From Nanobdellota archaeon (GTDB taxonomy: Archaea; Nanobdellota; Nanobdellia; Woesearchaeales; GW2011-AR15): 12,017 nucleotides of DNA. A model generated the notes under the pieces. The model was not told where the DNA came from and did no database searches. It saw only the letters and a list, made by a program, of their open reading frames with translations. The stretch lies in assembly GCA_013335235.1 (NCBI GenBank), contig JAAXVZ010000019.1, forward strand, positions 1-12,017. The letters are read 5' to 3'. The position numbers were made by a program, and so were the translations under genes. Positions 1 through 6,298 of this stretch are shown piece by piece; the first letter of the stretch is position 1; every line of letters begins with the position of its first letter.

Positions 1-73
1 CAGCATAGTCCAGCTCCGGAATGGAAGCAATGGAGATGGTCTGGTTATTTTTTATTTCGATGGATTTTTTCAT
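1..73 (-). CDS. Group 4 [NiFe]-hydrogenase large-subunit-like protein, N-terminus only (HyfG-like)
   Basis: Only the first 24 codons are present; the gene runs off the left edge. It starts MKKSIEIKNNQTISIASIPE and then reads LDYA. The pattern of a short beta strand, then 'G/NQ-x-I-x-I-x-x-I-P-x-L' resembles the NuoC-like (30 kDa) domain at the N-terminus of large subunits of HyfG/HycE-type hydrogenases. The ATG lies two bases after the stop codon of the upstream antiporter-like gene, so the two are almost certainly translationally coupled. The order membrane subunit F then large subunit G is that of hyf operons. With so few residues the family call rests partly on the neighbour. The function would be hydrogen evolution or uptake by a membrane-bound complex at the inner face of the membrane. 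Confidence 0.5.
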   Translation of the reverse strand, partial: MKKSIEIKNNQTISIASIPELDYA

Positions 74-75
74 AA

Positions 76-300
76 TTAATGAGGCAGATTAGCAACAGCA
101 GTTTGAATCATCTCAATCATACCGGCCGGAGGGTTAAAGCCAAGCCATAAAACCAGGGCCAGCAAAACAAACTGGCTGAGCGACTCCACCGGTTTAATCT
201 TTACGAATTTCGACTCATCAAATGCGACCGGCCTGGTAAATAAAACGCGGAATACGTTTTTGCCAAAAGCCCAGATAAGGCAACTATTTTTGTCACCATC
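76..300 (-). pseudogene. Truncated proton-antiporter-like membrane subunit, C-terminus (HyfF/NuoL/NuoM-like)
   Basis: The open frame reads from about 300 down to the TAA at 76-78. It includes VFRVLFTRPVAFDESK, then KIKPVES, a hydrophobic helix (SQFVLLALVLWLGF), then NPPAGMIEMIQTAVANLPH. A charged linker, one last membrane helix ending in LGxNPP, and a short amphipathic 'MIEMIQTAV' tail are typical of the C-terminal end of the proton-pumping MrpD/NuoL-like subunit of group 4 hydrogenases (HyfF-like). A full protein has about 480 or more residues, so roughly 85% is missing. A stop codon at 301-303 closes the frame upstream, and no start codon lies in between. The convincing part ends near 240-260. 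There it meets the equally start-less SIMPL gene on the other strand. It could be a true pseudogene or half of a chimeric contig. Confidence 0.6.
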
Positions 301-858
301 TCAACAGAAGACCTGGAAGCGTCAAAAGCCCAGGCCGCTAATAGGGAAAAAGCCCTTAAGGTCATTGATGCACTTAAGGCTGCGGGTATTGCAGAGAAAG
401 ATATTGAGACAAACAATTACAACCTTTACAGGAAGCAGGAGTGGAACCCAAAGCTTGAGAAAAGCGAAGATATGGAATATGTGCTAACACACACATTAAA
501 AGTCACTACAACTGATTTTGCAAATACAGGAAAATATGTTGATGCTGCAATCACTGCCGGTGCAAACGGTGTCGAGAGAATCGTCTTCGGCCTCACCAAG
601 GATGCAGAAACCAAGTATAAAGCAGAGTCACTTGCAAAAGCAACTGCAGCTGCAAAGACCAAAGCTGCAAGCCTTGCCTCAAATGCAGGGGTCTTGCTTG
701 GCGGCATTTCAAGCATTACTGAAAATGAGTTCAGCTACAACCCTTATGAGTTTTATGGGAACAATCTTGCTGTGAGGTCTGAAAGCAACTCTCAGGTCCT
801 TCCACAGAAAGTTGATGTAACTACAAGCGTGACAATCGTCTACAAGCTAGATCAGTAA
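244..858 (+). pseudogene. SIMPL domain (DUF541) protein lacking its N-terminus and start codon
   Basis: The frame opens right after a TAA at 241-243 and reads NAEYVFAKSPDKATIFVTIS, continuing through the stop at 856-858 (about 204 codons). SIMPL proteins are secreted or periplasmic, begin with a signal peptide, and then read 'V-x-G-x-A-E-x-x-x-x-P-D-x-A'. Here the sequence begins just inside that first strand, so the signal peptide and about 30-45 residues are gone. Between 244 and 471 there is no in-frame ATG, GTG or TTG; the first ATG (472) would cut the domain in half. The remainder is intact: STEDLEASKAQAA, DIETNNYNLY, an Ala/Lys-rich helix (about residues 122-150), and the closing VDVTTSVTIVYKLDQ. 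The upstream sequence in the other frames gives no signal peptide, so a single frameshift does not rescue it. The molecular role of SIMPL proteins is poorly known. Confidence 0.75.
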
Positions 859-869
859 TTATTTGCTGG

Positions 870-884
870 CTTTTTCTTTTTTAA
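870..884 (+). terminator. T-rich transcription terminator after the SIMPL gene
   Basis: A run of five T, a C, then six T lies 12 bases after the SIMPL stop codon, with no strong hairpin. Archaeal RNA polymerase typically stops at such oligo-T tracts on the non-template strand. The call rests on sequence only. Confidence 0.45.
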
Positions 885-906
885 TTCATTAAAAACAATA
901 TCTGTG

Positions 907-1020
907 CGCTTCGACGATCTTATCATAAGTCTCATAGTTTTGGGTGAAATCAGACGCAGTGTAATCAATTAACCTATCAGCTCCAAGGAATTTGGCAATC
1001 TCTAAATTCGCTGTGCTGCA
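907..1020 (-). pseudogene. Remnant of an MDR-family alcohol dehydrogenase / quinone oxidoreductase
   Basis: On the minus strand an open frame reads CSTANLEIAKFLGADRLIDY, then TASDFTQNYETYDKIVEA. This matches the stretch of medium-chain dehydrogenase/reductases just after the Rossmann-fold glycine motif, where family members read 'CSTxNLxLxKSLGADxVIDYTxxDF...YDVIFDxVG'. Only about 38 of some 330 residues are recognisable. Upstream in the frame I see neither the GGVG cofactor loop nor the N-terminal GroES-like domain. Downstream the frame ends within a few codons (HRYCF, stop at 889), where 'DAVGKxSF' would be expected. It is therefore a decayed fragment, not a working enzyme. Its orientation is opposite to both neighbours. 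Confidence 0.6.
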
Positions 1021-1110
1021 GTTTTGGCATTTTGGATTTGCGGTTGAGAGCAAGACATTTGATAATAGAGAAATTTGCTTAAACCATAGATGGATCTGTT
1101 CAACATAATC

Positions 1111-1118
1111 TTTATAAT
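1111..1118 (+). promoter_or_regulatory. TATA box of the DUF4395 gene
   Basis: TTTATAAT is centred about 28 bases before the ATG at 1142. That spacing puts the transcription start at or next to the start codon, and there is no Shine-Dalgarno sequence, so a leaderless mRNA is likely. Confidence 0.6.
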
Positions 1119-1141
1119 CCATCCGTGGTTTTCGTGCCGGG

Positions 1142-1750
1142 ATGAAAGAGCATATCAACTTCGGAGAGAGGCACCCTGATTATGAGGTAAAGGTCCTTAA
1201 TGAAAGGGAAGCCAGAGCAGGAGCAGGTATACTATTCCTTTTTGCCATGATCTCTTTCTTCAATGCCTTTCTATCTAGGAACTATGTCTTTTTGAAGGTG
1301 TTCATCACTGCGTTCATGGTAGATTTCCTGATAAGGATATTCATCAATCCTAAATTCTCACCTGTGCTTATACTCGGCAGGATAATGGTCAAGGGCCAGA
1401 AGCCTGAATATACTGGCGCACCTCAAAAAAAGTTTGCCTGGGCCCTTGGCCTTGTTATGTCTGTTGTGATGTTCTTGATAGTTGTTGTATCTAAAACGAC
1501 TGGCCCAATCAATTTTGCTATCTGCCTGATATGCCTCACTCTGCTTTTTTTCGAGACAGCATTCGGCACATGCATCGGCTGCTCAATCTACAATATGTTC
1601 AGCAAAAAAAAAGCGAAGCTTTGCCCTGGTGGAGCATGTGAACTCAGGAAAAAAGAGAAGATACAGGAAATAAGCAGCATCCAGGTAATTATACTTATTG
1701 CGTTCACTACTGCAGTGATATCTGCACTTTATTTCGGGTTCTTGCTATGA
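1142..1750 (+). CDS. DUF4395 family integral membrane protein
   Basis: This is a 202-residue membrane protein of unknown function. It has the family hallmarks: an N-terminal VLNEREARAGAGILFLF (residues 18-34), hydrophobic segments at about 27-45, 49-68, 98-117, 121-142 and 180-202, and a conserved Cys pair CxxC (C144, C147) at the end of the fourth helix. A second pair, C161 and C166, lies in CPGGAC. The cysteines could be redox-active or bind a metal; DUF4395 genes are often found near thioredoxin or rhodanese-type genes, but none is visible here. The start is fixed by the TATA box 28 bases upstream and by the family-like N-terminus. It converges with the large metallopeptidase gene, with 71 bases between their ends. 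Confidence 0.85.
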   Translation: MKEHINFGERHPDYEVKVLNEREARAGAGILFLFAMISFFNAFLSRNYVFLKVFITAFMVDFLIRIFINPKFSPVLILGRIMVKGQKPEYTGAPQKKFAWALGLVMSVVMFLIVVVSKTTGPINFAICLICLTLLFFETAFGTCIGCSIYNMFSKKKAKLCPGGACELRKKEKIQEISSIQVIILIAFTTAVISALYFGFLL

Positions 1751-1821
1751 TGGCCCGCAAGGTAGATTCAACCAATGATTGCAAAGCAGATATCGCCATC
1801 ACACCTGTATTTAATGCAACC

Positions 1822-4800
1822 CTACTTCTTCCTAATCCTCTCCTTCAGCTTCTTCACGTGAGGCTTTATCATCTCTATGCCCTTCTTTGTCCCAAGAACA
1901 GCTGCTTTCCCGGCTTTCACTGTAATCTCAGCAGTTTTTTTCGCAGCTTTCTTTATGAAAGGGACTCCATGCTTCCTGAATGCAACAACACCTGTCTTAG
2001 TCCCTGAAATGACCTTCTTCCTGAAGCCCTCTTTTCTTGCAAAAAGATAGCCAAACCCCCCAAGGGCAACGGCAAGCACAAGCGCAAACCAGGGGAACTT
2101 GCCTGCTGCCTTAGGTGCTGTCATCTCCTTCTGAACTGCCTTCAGGGGAACTTTGGTCCCGAGGTCTCCCTCATATGAATAGTCTGGCTTCACCCCACCA
2201 TACAATTCATATCTGGCATCCTTGTGATTCCCTGTCGCTTTCAGCTTGAAGTCATGGGTGTCAAAAAACTCATCCTCTGCGCTGAATATCATGCTGTTCA
2301 GCTCGCTTGCTCCGGCAGTATAAGCTTCCCCTATATAATCTACTGAATCAGGGACAACTGTAATCACTGCACTGGAATCCGACGGCATAGGTGTCAGGTA
2401 TATCTTCCCTTCCCTCTGGTCGACTGTATACTCATAGTCCTGGAAAGAATTGTCTGTGTAATGGACTTTCACAAGATAGAAGTCGACGCGGTCATCCACT
2501 TTCAGGTATGCGCTATCATGCCTCACTGCAGATGTCCTATTCGCCCGTTCGTAGTTTGTGGCTTTTCCTATCACCATGCCATTTTTCCATTCTATCTTTG
2601 CAGAGTCGTTGCTGGCAAGATCTACGAATATATACTGCCGTGCCTGCCTGTTGGTCCATTTCCAGGGCTCATTTCTATCTAGCTTATGGTTCCCGGGAGT
2701 GGTATCAGCAAACACACCATGTAGGACAAAAAGATCATCTATCTCCTTTGACTTCCGAGGATACGCAGACTTGAAAGCAGAATAGTACGCGAATACGTCT
2801 GCCCTCTTCACCCGGATTATAGACCATATCTCATCAAGCGTAAGAGTGAGCGCGTCCCCTTTCTCATTTGTCGAGTCATACATGTCCCAAAGAAGAGAGG
2901 CAACAGCGAATTCCTCATATTTCCCCTGCGCATCCCACATCTTGTAATTGTTAGCCTCAAGGCTTCCCCAATAGCTGTACATCTCTGGGGTCTTATCTCC
3001 ACTTTCTTTTGCTGCCGCGATAGCGATAAACTCCGCAAACCCTTCTGTCCACGAGTCTCCTGTGTTTGGATTTAGGTATCCTTCATGAGGCACAGATTTC
3101 GGATCGCTCCTTCCTGTTGCAAAATCTCCACCATATTCAGTGTACATTATGTGATGGGCGAATTCATGGTACTCCCTGTTCTTCGGCCTGTCCTTTGCAT
3201 CATAGGATGCAACATTCGCTGAGATAAGTATTTTAGAATCTGTCATATCATAGTGTGTTTTCCCTTCTGTATTCCCGACAAAAACATCAACAGGCAGCTT
3301 GTAATCAATATTCGCCTTAAGGACAGTTAATGCGAAGTCAACTGCTTCGTGCATATGATAGTAGATGACAGAAAGATGCTTTAGCCGGTCCATCGATGAG
3401 ACAGTGGTAATAACATCCGGATCATTGCTTCCGTCGATCCTTAAGTGCACCTCAAGGTTTTCTCCTCCCTTTATCTTAATGTTCCTGCCTAAGGCAACCT
3501 CATTATAGCTGTTGCCGGATAAGTCATTGATGACAAAATAAGTCTTGCCATCTCTTTGATATCTAAAATCCACAGCAAAAAGAGCAGTGAGCTCCTCGCC
3601 TTCTTTCAATTCAATCCCTGCAAGAGGCATCTGGAAATCTCCGTTCGCATCTGTTGTACCTGTGAATTTCTCATCTTTTGCCTTGACTATAAGCTGCACA
3701 AAAGGCATAGGATTGGCGTCTGCATCTGATATAGTGCCCCATATATACATATCTGTGGTCTCAGGCTGCATATTCCCCCTTACGGCATAAGTATTCCTTA
3801 ATCCTTTTTTTTGCACTGCATTTCCAGGAGACTGAGTATAGCTCTCTGCGAATTTTCTTGCCTCTGAGAGTACAGCATCTGCTTCGCCATCACCCCCACC
3901 ATTCTCCATTCCTGTAGCTCTTGAGGCTTTCACATTAAGGACACCTTTACCGGGATAGTTGACATATGCAAAATACCTGACAGACACAGGCTCCCAGTCT
4001 CCTCCTTTTTTTACATCCCTGTCTATGAACTCGCATATCTTTTCATCACAGGTCCCCTTTGTGTAGCCCTGGCTCTTATAGAATCTGTCATTATAATCCC
4101 CCCATTGCATCGCATCCATCTCAGAGCTGTGCATGTCAAATTCCAGGGTATATGAATCAGATATGTCCATTGTGCTCCCTGAACTATATGTCATCGTCTT
4201 TTCTTCGCTATATGTGAACCTTTCGAAGTTTGACCTCTCCTGAAGGGATTTATCAGTATCGCTGTATCTCTTGAAATCAAACCTTCCAGGAAGGGAGATC
4301 CCATACTTAGAGCCTGAGATCACGAACTCCTTTCTTGCAGAACCGAGAGTAGTGGAACAGACCATGCACCCTTCTTTTTCTTTGCAAAGAAGACGATTTG
4401 TCTCTATATTGCAGTTATACTGGTATAGCTCTGTGCCATTTTTTTTTGTGTCAGGCCATTCTCTGCCTCCGACAATCTTTACATTGTAGAAGTCAACAGA
4501 AAAGCTGGACTTGGCACCTACACCACCCTCTGCCCTGAATCCAATTTCTAATACAGACTCCCCATTATACGGCAGCGCCTGCCTGAATGTACCTGAGGGG
4601 TCTATCACTATCTCCTCACCAGATAGTGTATAGGCTACAGCATTGCTTGCGAATACCTCTATGTAATTCGCTTCCTTGCGTATGAGCGGATCATTGATGA
4701 ATATTTTGGCTTTTGCAGGCATATAAGATGGAAGGCTGTCATCCATCTCAATATATAACGGGTCTTTCTCTGATTTTGCATCCATGGAATCCGTCCACGC

Positions 4801-4863
4801 AGGATATTCGCATAGCGCATAAGGCAGCATTAGGATAAACATCATGAACCATATTTTTTTCAT
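1822..4863 (-). CDS. Large secreted, membrane-anchored gluzincin-like metallopeptidase with a carboxypeptidase-regulatory-like domain
   Basis: The protein has 1013 residues. Residues 1-19 form a signal peptide (MKKIWFMMFILMLPYALC). Residues about 20-370 are an extracellular region of unknown fold, with cysteines including CMVC near 170. Residues about 373-440 resemble the carboxypeptidase regulatory-like beta-sandwich (YIWGTISDADANPMPFVQL ... TTDANGDFQMPL). The catalytic signature is HEFAH at 566-570, followed by WTEGFAEF at 605-612, in which E607 is the likely third zinc ligand, as in 'NEGFA' of M1-type gluzincins. The spacing from H570 to E607 is longer than in M1. Residues about 924-943 form one membrane helix, followed by about 70 strongly basic residues, presumably cytoplasmic. 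The peptidase is predicted to act outside the cell on unknown substrates. The start has a good Shine-Dalgarno sequence (GAGGGG, spacer 6). The specific peptidase family is not assigned. Confidence 0.8.
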   Translation of the reverse strand: MKKIWFMMFILMLPYALCEYPAWTDSMDAKSEKDPLYIEMDDSLPSYMPAKAKIFINDPLIRKEANYIEVFASNAVAYTLSGEEIVIDPSGTFRQALPYNGESVLEIGFRAEGGVGAKSSFSVDFYNVKIVGGREWPDTKKNGTELYQYNCNIETNRLLCKEKEGCMVCSTTLGSARKEFVISGSKYGISLPGRFDFKRYSDTDKSLQERSNFERFTYSEEKTMTYSSGSTMDISDSYTLEFDMHSSEMDAMQWGDYNDRFYKSQGYTKGTCDEKICEFIDRDVKKGGDWEPVSVRYFAYVNYPGKGVLNVKASRATGMENGGGDGEADAVLSEARKFAESYTQSPGNAVQKKGLRNTYAVRGNMQPETTDMYIWGTISDADANPMPFVQLIVKAKDEKFTGTTDANGDFQMPLAGIELKEGEELTALFAVDFRYQRDGKTYFVINDLSGNSYNEVALGRNIKIKGGENLEVHLRIDGSNDPDVITTVSSMDRLKHLSVIYYHMHEAVDFALTVLKANIDYKLPVDVFVGNTEGKTHYDMTDSKILISANVASYDAKDRPKNREYHEFAHHIMYTEYGGDFATGRSDPKSVPHEGYLNPNTGDSWTEGFAEFIAIAAAKESGDKTPEMYSYWGSLEANNYKMWDAQGKYEEFAVASLLWDMYDSTNEKGDALTLTLDEIWSIIRVKRADVFAYYSAFKSAYPRKSKEIDDLFVLHGVFADTTPGNHKLDRNEPWKWTNRQARQYIFVDLASNDSAKIEWKNGMVIGKATNYERANRTSAVRHDSAYLKVDDRVDFYLVKVHYTDNSFQDYEYTVDQREGKIYLTPMPSDSSAVITVVPDSVDYIGEAYTAGASELNSMIFSAEDEFFDTHDFKLKATGNHKDARYELYGGVKPDYSYEGDLGTKVPLKAVQKEMTAPKAAGKFPWFALVLAVALGGFGYLFARKEGFRKKVISGTKTGVVAFRKHGVPFIKKAAKKTAEITVKAGKAAVLGTKKGIEMIKPHVKKLKERIRKK

Positions 4864-4869
4864 TTAAAT

Positions 4870-4875
4870 CCCCTC
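4870..4875 (-). promoter_or_regulatory. Shine-Dalgarno sequence of the metallopeptidase gene
   Basis: The minus strand reads GAGGGG six bases before the ATG at 4863. It is the only strong ribosome binding site I see in the window and supports this start. It implies a leadered mRNA for this gene, unlike its neighbours. Confidence 0.55.
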
Positions 4876-4883
4876 TGTTCCCA

Positions 4884-4918
4884 AAAATATAGAGACATAA
4901 TTCAATTGCATATATATT
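4884..4918 (-). promoter_or_regulatory. Two candidate TATA boxes for the metallopeptidase gene
   Basis: On the minus strand one A/T box (TATATTTT, 4884-4891) is centred 25 bases before the ATG and would give a leaderless transcript. A second (ATATATA, about 4911-4918) lies farther out and would give a leader of about 25 bases containing the GAGGGG site. The presence of that ribosome site favours the distal box. Both could be used. Confidence 0.45.
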
Positions 4919-5035
4919 GATTTTCAAGTTATGCAAAGTATCATGAAAAAATCTGGCATTCAACGCCACATTTGTGTTTCATCCCGTTCCTTTTTCTAAT
5001 CCATACACCTAATTGATCCTCTGGGAATAGAATGA

Positions 5036-5043
5036 TTTATATG
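5036..5043 (+). promoter_or_regulatory. TATA box of the duplicated membrane protein gene
   Basis: TTTATATG is centred 30 bases before the ATG at 5070. No ribosome binding site lies between them, which fits a leaderless or nearly leaderless transcript. Confidence 0.55.
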
Positions 5044-5069
5044 CCCTGTTTTCTTTTGCCGCTACAAAG

Positions 5070-5525
5070 ATGATATACCTGTTTTTCCGCCGCGGTGTCG
5101 GCATCTTCCGTTTATTGTTCACCATAGATGATTTCTTCAGGATGATGACTCTCACTATCCTGCTTCCTGTGTTCGCGAATTGGCTCGGTTTCCCTAATGT
5201 CCTGGTCCTGCTGGCTCTTGTCATCGGCCTTGCGATGGATGTCTATGATTTCGCAAAGGAGATAGGGCCGGGAATGACGATATCCCCGAATGACTTTAAT
5301 CTTTTTTACATCATCCGCAACAAAAAAGGGATCAGCACATTCATCTTTGCCATCCATGACCTGATCCAGATCGCTGCTATGACCCTCCTGATACCTTTGT
5401 TCCTCAATTGGATCGGCATACGCCAGCCATATCTGGCGTTTGGAGTGATATTAGGCATAATAATAGATGTCCACGATTTCACAACAGAGTTCGGCGGCGG
5501 GAAAGTGACAGTTGATAACGATTAG
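5070..5525 (+). CDS. Membrane protein made of two copies of a 76-residue unit, function unknown
   Basis: I do not recognise a named family. The 151-residue protein is an internal duplication: residues 11-68 align without gaps to 87-144 at an offset of exactly 76, with about 20 identities. Shared positions are G11/G87, D21/D97, T29/T105, P33/P109, N37-W38/N113-W114, G40/G116, G53/G129, D57-V58/D133-V134, D60-F61/D136-F137, E64/E140, G66/G142 and G68/G144. Each half has two hydrophobic segments (about 22-36 and 44-57; 98-112 and 121-133), so four membrane helices are likely. Acidic residues conserved at the helix ends (D21, D57, D60, E64 and their partners) might bind a cation or proton, but this is speculation. 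The gene is free-standing, with its own promoter and a gap of 92 bases to the next start. Confidence 0.75.
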   Translation: MIYLFFRRGVGIFRLLFTIDDFFRMMTLTILLPVFANWLGFPNVLVLLALVIGLAMDVYDFAKEIGPGMTISPNDFNLFYIIRNKKGISTFIFAIHDLIQIAAMTLLIPLFLNWIGIRQPYLAFGVILGIIIDVHDFTTEFGGGKVTVDND

Positions 5526-5587
5526 CCAAAAAACATGGCAGCACCCGGACAAGGATGGACGCATCGCTGTTGGCCTGCGGAGTAAAC

Positions 5588-5595
5588 TTTTTATA
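5588..5595 (+). promoter_or_regulatory. TATA box of the 110-residue membrane protein gene
   Basis: TTTTTATA is centred 26 bases before the ATG at 5618. This places the transcript start at that ATG and argues against the in-frame upstream ATG at 5555, which lies before the promoter. Confidence 0.65.
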
Positions 5596-5617
5596 CCCTT
5601 CTCCTTCAATCAATGCC

Positions 5618-5950
5618 ATGAAGCAGTCCAACAAGCTCTGGCTCTTGTTTGTCTATTATCTTATATTCATGTACAGCTTCTTCGGGTTCTACAGGACAAA
5701 GCTTTTCATTGACGGGAAGAGCGAAGCATTTAGGATAGGGCTTGATCTCTTCGGAAAATCGGTCGAGATTGCCCAATCGACAAATATCCCTGGAATAAAG
5801 ATCGCTAATATTGTATTCATTGCCCTCACTTTCCTCTCTGCGGCGATGATGATAATAGTCACCATCAGCTATAACCTGGAGCTCATACATAAAGAACATG
5901 TCGAGCTGAAGGAAGAGATGGGATGGCATAGCGAAGAGAACAAGCCATGA
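5618..5950 (+). CDS. Small two-helix membrane protein, function unknown
   Basis: This 110-residue protein belongs to no family I recognise. Hydrophobic segments lie at about 7-24 (LWLLFVYYLIFMYSFFGF) and 60-85 (IKIANIVFIALTFLSAAMMI and onward), joined by a loop of about 35 residues (YRTKLFIDGKSEAFRIGLDL ...). The tail is short and charged (HKEHVELKEEMGWHSEENKP). With the basic N-terminus inside, both ends would be cytoplasmic. I chose the start at 5618, not the in-frame ATG at 5555, because the TATA box at 5588-5595 sits 26 bases before it and because the residues added by the longer form look like untranslated sequence. It is followed after 42 bases by the Cys-rich small protein gene, which has its own promoter. 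Confidence 0.7.
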   Translation: MKQSNKLWLLFVYYLIFMYSFFGFYRTKLFIDGKSEAFRIGLDLFGKSVEIAQSTNIPGIKIANIVFIALTFLSAAMMIIVTISYNLELIHKEHVELKEEMGWHSEENKP

Positions 5951-5961
5951 CTAAACCATAT

Positions 5962-5971
5962 CTTTAATAAT
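5962..5971 (+). promoter_or_regulatory. TATA box of the Cys-rich acidic small protein gene
   Basis: CTTTAATAAT is centred about 26 bases before the ATG at 5993. It resembles the box before the DUF4395 gene (both read CTTTA-TAATCC with a short insertion). It favours ATG 5993 over the in-frame TTG at 5984. Confidence 0.55.
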
Positions 5972-5992
5972 CCTTGCCAAATCTTGAGAACC

Positions 5993-6289
5993 ATGACACA
6001 CGACGGATGCGGATGCAATGACTGCGGATGCAGTGAAGAGCTAACAACTGAAGAGCTAGTAGAGAACAACAATATCATACTCAATACCTTGATTGATCTC
6101 TTAGTAGAGAAGAAGGTCATCTCTGAAGAGGAGCTAAGGGCGAAGCTTGCCAAGGTCGAGGAAGAGATCGGCGAAGCAAAGGAGAACTCTGAGAAGGAGC
6201 TGGCTGCGCTAGAATCAGATATCGAATCTGACGATGAAGAGGATGATGGATCTGAAGACACAGATGATGAAGAGGACTCAGAAGACTGA
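5993..6289 (+). CDS. Small protein with N-terminal CxCxxCxC cluster, helical middle and acidic tail, function unknown
   Basis: This 98-residue protein is from no family I recognise. It opens MTHDGCGCNDCGCSEE, with C6, C8, C11 and C13 plus H3, a compact arrangement that could hold one metal ion or be a redox site. Residues about 15-75 are predicted helix, probably coiled coil, including NTLIDLLVEKKVISEEELRA, which looks like a small helical 'LLVEKGVIT-EEEL' element found in several unrelated proteins. Residues about 76-98 are almost all Asp, Glu and Ser (SDDEEDDGSEDTDDEEDSED), a disordered acidic tail that may interact with cations or basic proteins. The start is set by the promoter spacing. 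It is soluble, with no signal peptide. It converges with the channel gene, leaving only nine bases between their stops. Confidence 0.7.
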   Translation: MTHDGCGCNDCGCSEELTTEELVENNNIILNTLIDLLVEKKVISEEELRAKLAKVEEEIGEAKENSEKELAALESDIESDDEEDDGSEDTDDEEDSED

Positions 6290-6295
6290 TTTTTT
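6290..6295 (+). terminator. Oligo-T terminator after the Cys-rich small protein gene
   Basis: Six T follow the TGA at 6287-6289 directly. They sit in the nine-base gap before the end of the convergent channel gene and could stop plus-strand transcription in an archaeal manner. Confidence 0.4.
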
Positions 6296-6298
6296 AGA

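Noticed and set aside
201..416. Minus-strand open frame of 71 codons across the SIMPL region
   Set aside because: It is antisense to the recognisable SIMPL frame and different from the antiporter frame; the composition is that of a shadow frame.
472..858. SIMPL gene as an intact 128-residue protein starting at ATG 472
   Set aside because: Family-like sequence continues without a break upstream to 244, so this ATG is internal and the gene is truncated, not short.
1747..2007. Plus-strand frame starting right at the end of the DUF4395 gene (MMARKVDS...)
   Set aside because: It overlaps the 3' end of the metallopeptidase gene in antisense, is Cys/Pro/Leu-rich and shows no domain.
2391..2785. 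Several plus-strand open frames inside the metallopeptidase gene
   Set aside because: They are antisense shadows of a long, clearly coding frame with a signal peptide and active-site motifs.
4790..4863. Lipobox in the metallopeptidase signal peptide (LPYALC)
   Set aside because: The residue before the cysteine is Leu, not Gly, Ala or Ser, and the protein already has a C-terminal membrane anchor.
4748..4969. Minus-strand frame overlapping the metallopeptidase start
   Set aside because: It runs through the promoter region and into the coding gene in another frame, with no promoter or homology of its own.
4864..5069. Possible RNA gene in the largest gene-free gap (206 bases)
   Set aside because: It holds promoter elements for both flanking genes; I see no tRNA-like cloverleaf, no strong hairpin and no repeat.
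5555..5617. Longer N-terminus for the two-helix membrane protein
   Set aside because: The TATA box at 5588-5595 lies inside it, and the extra residues precede a normal basic N-terminus and first membrane helix.
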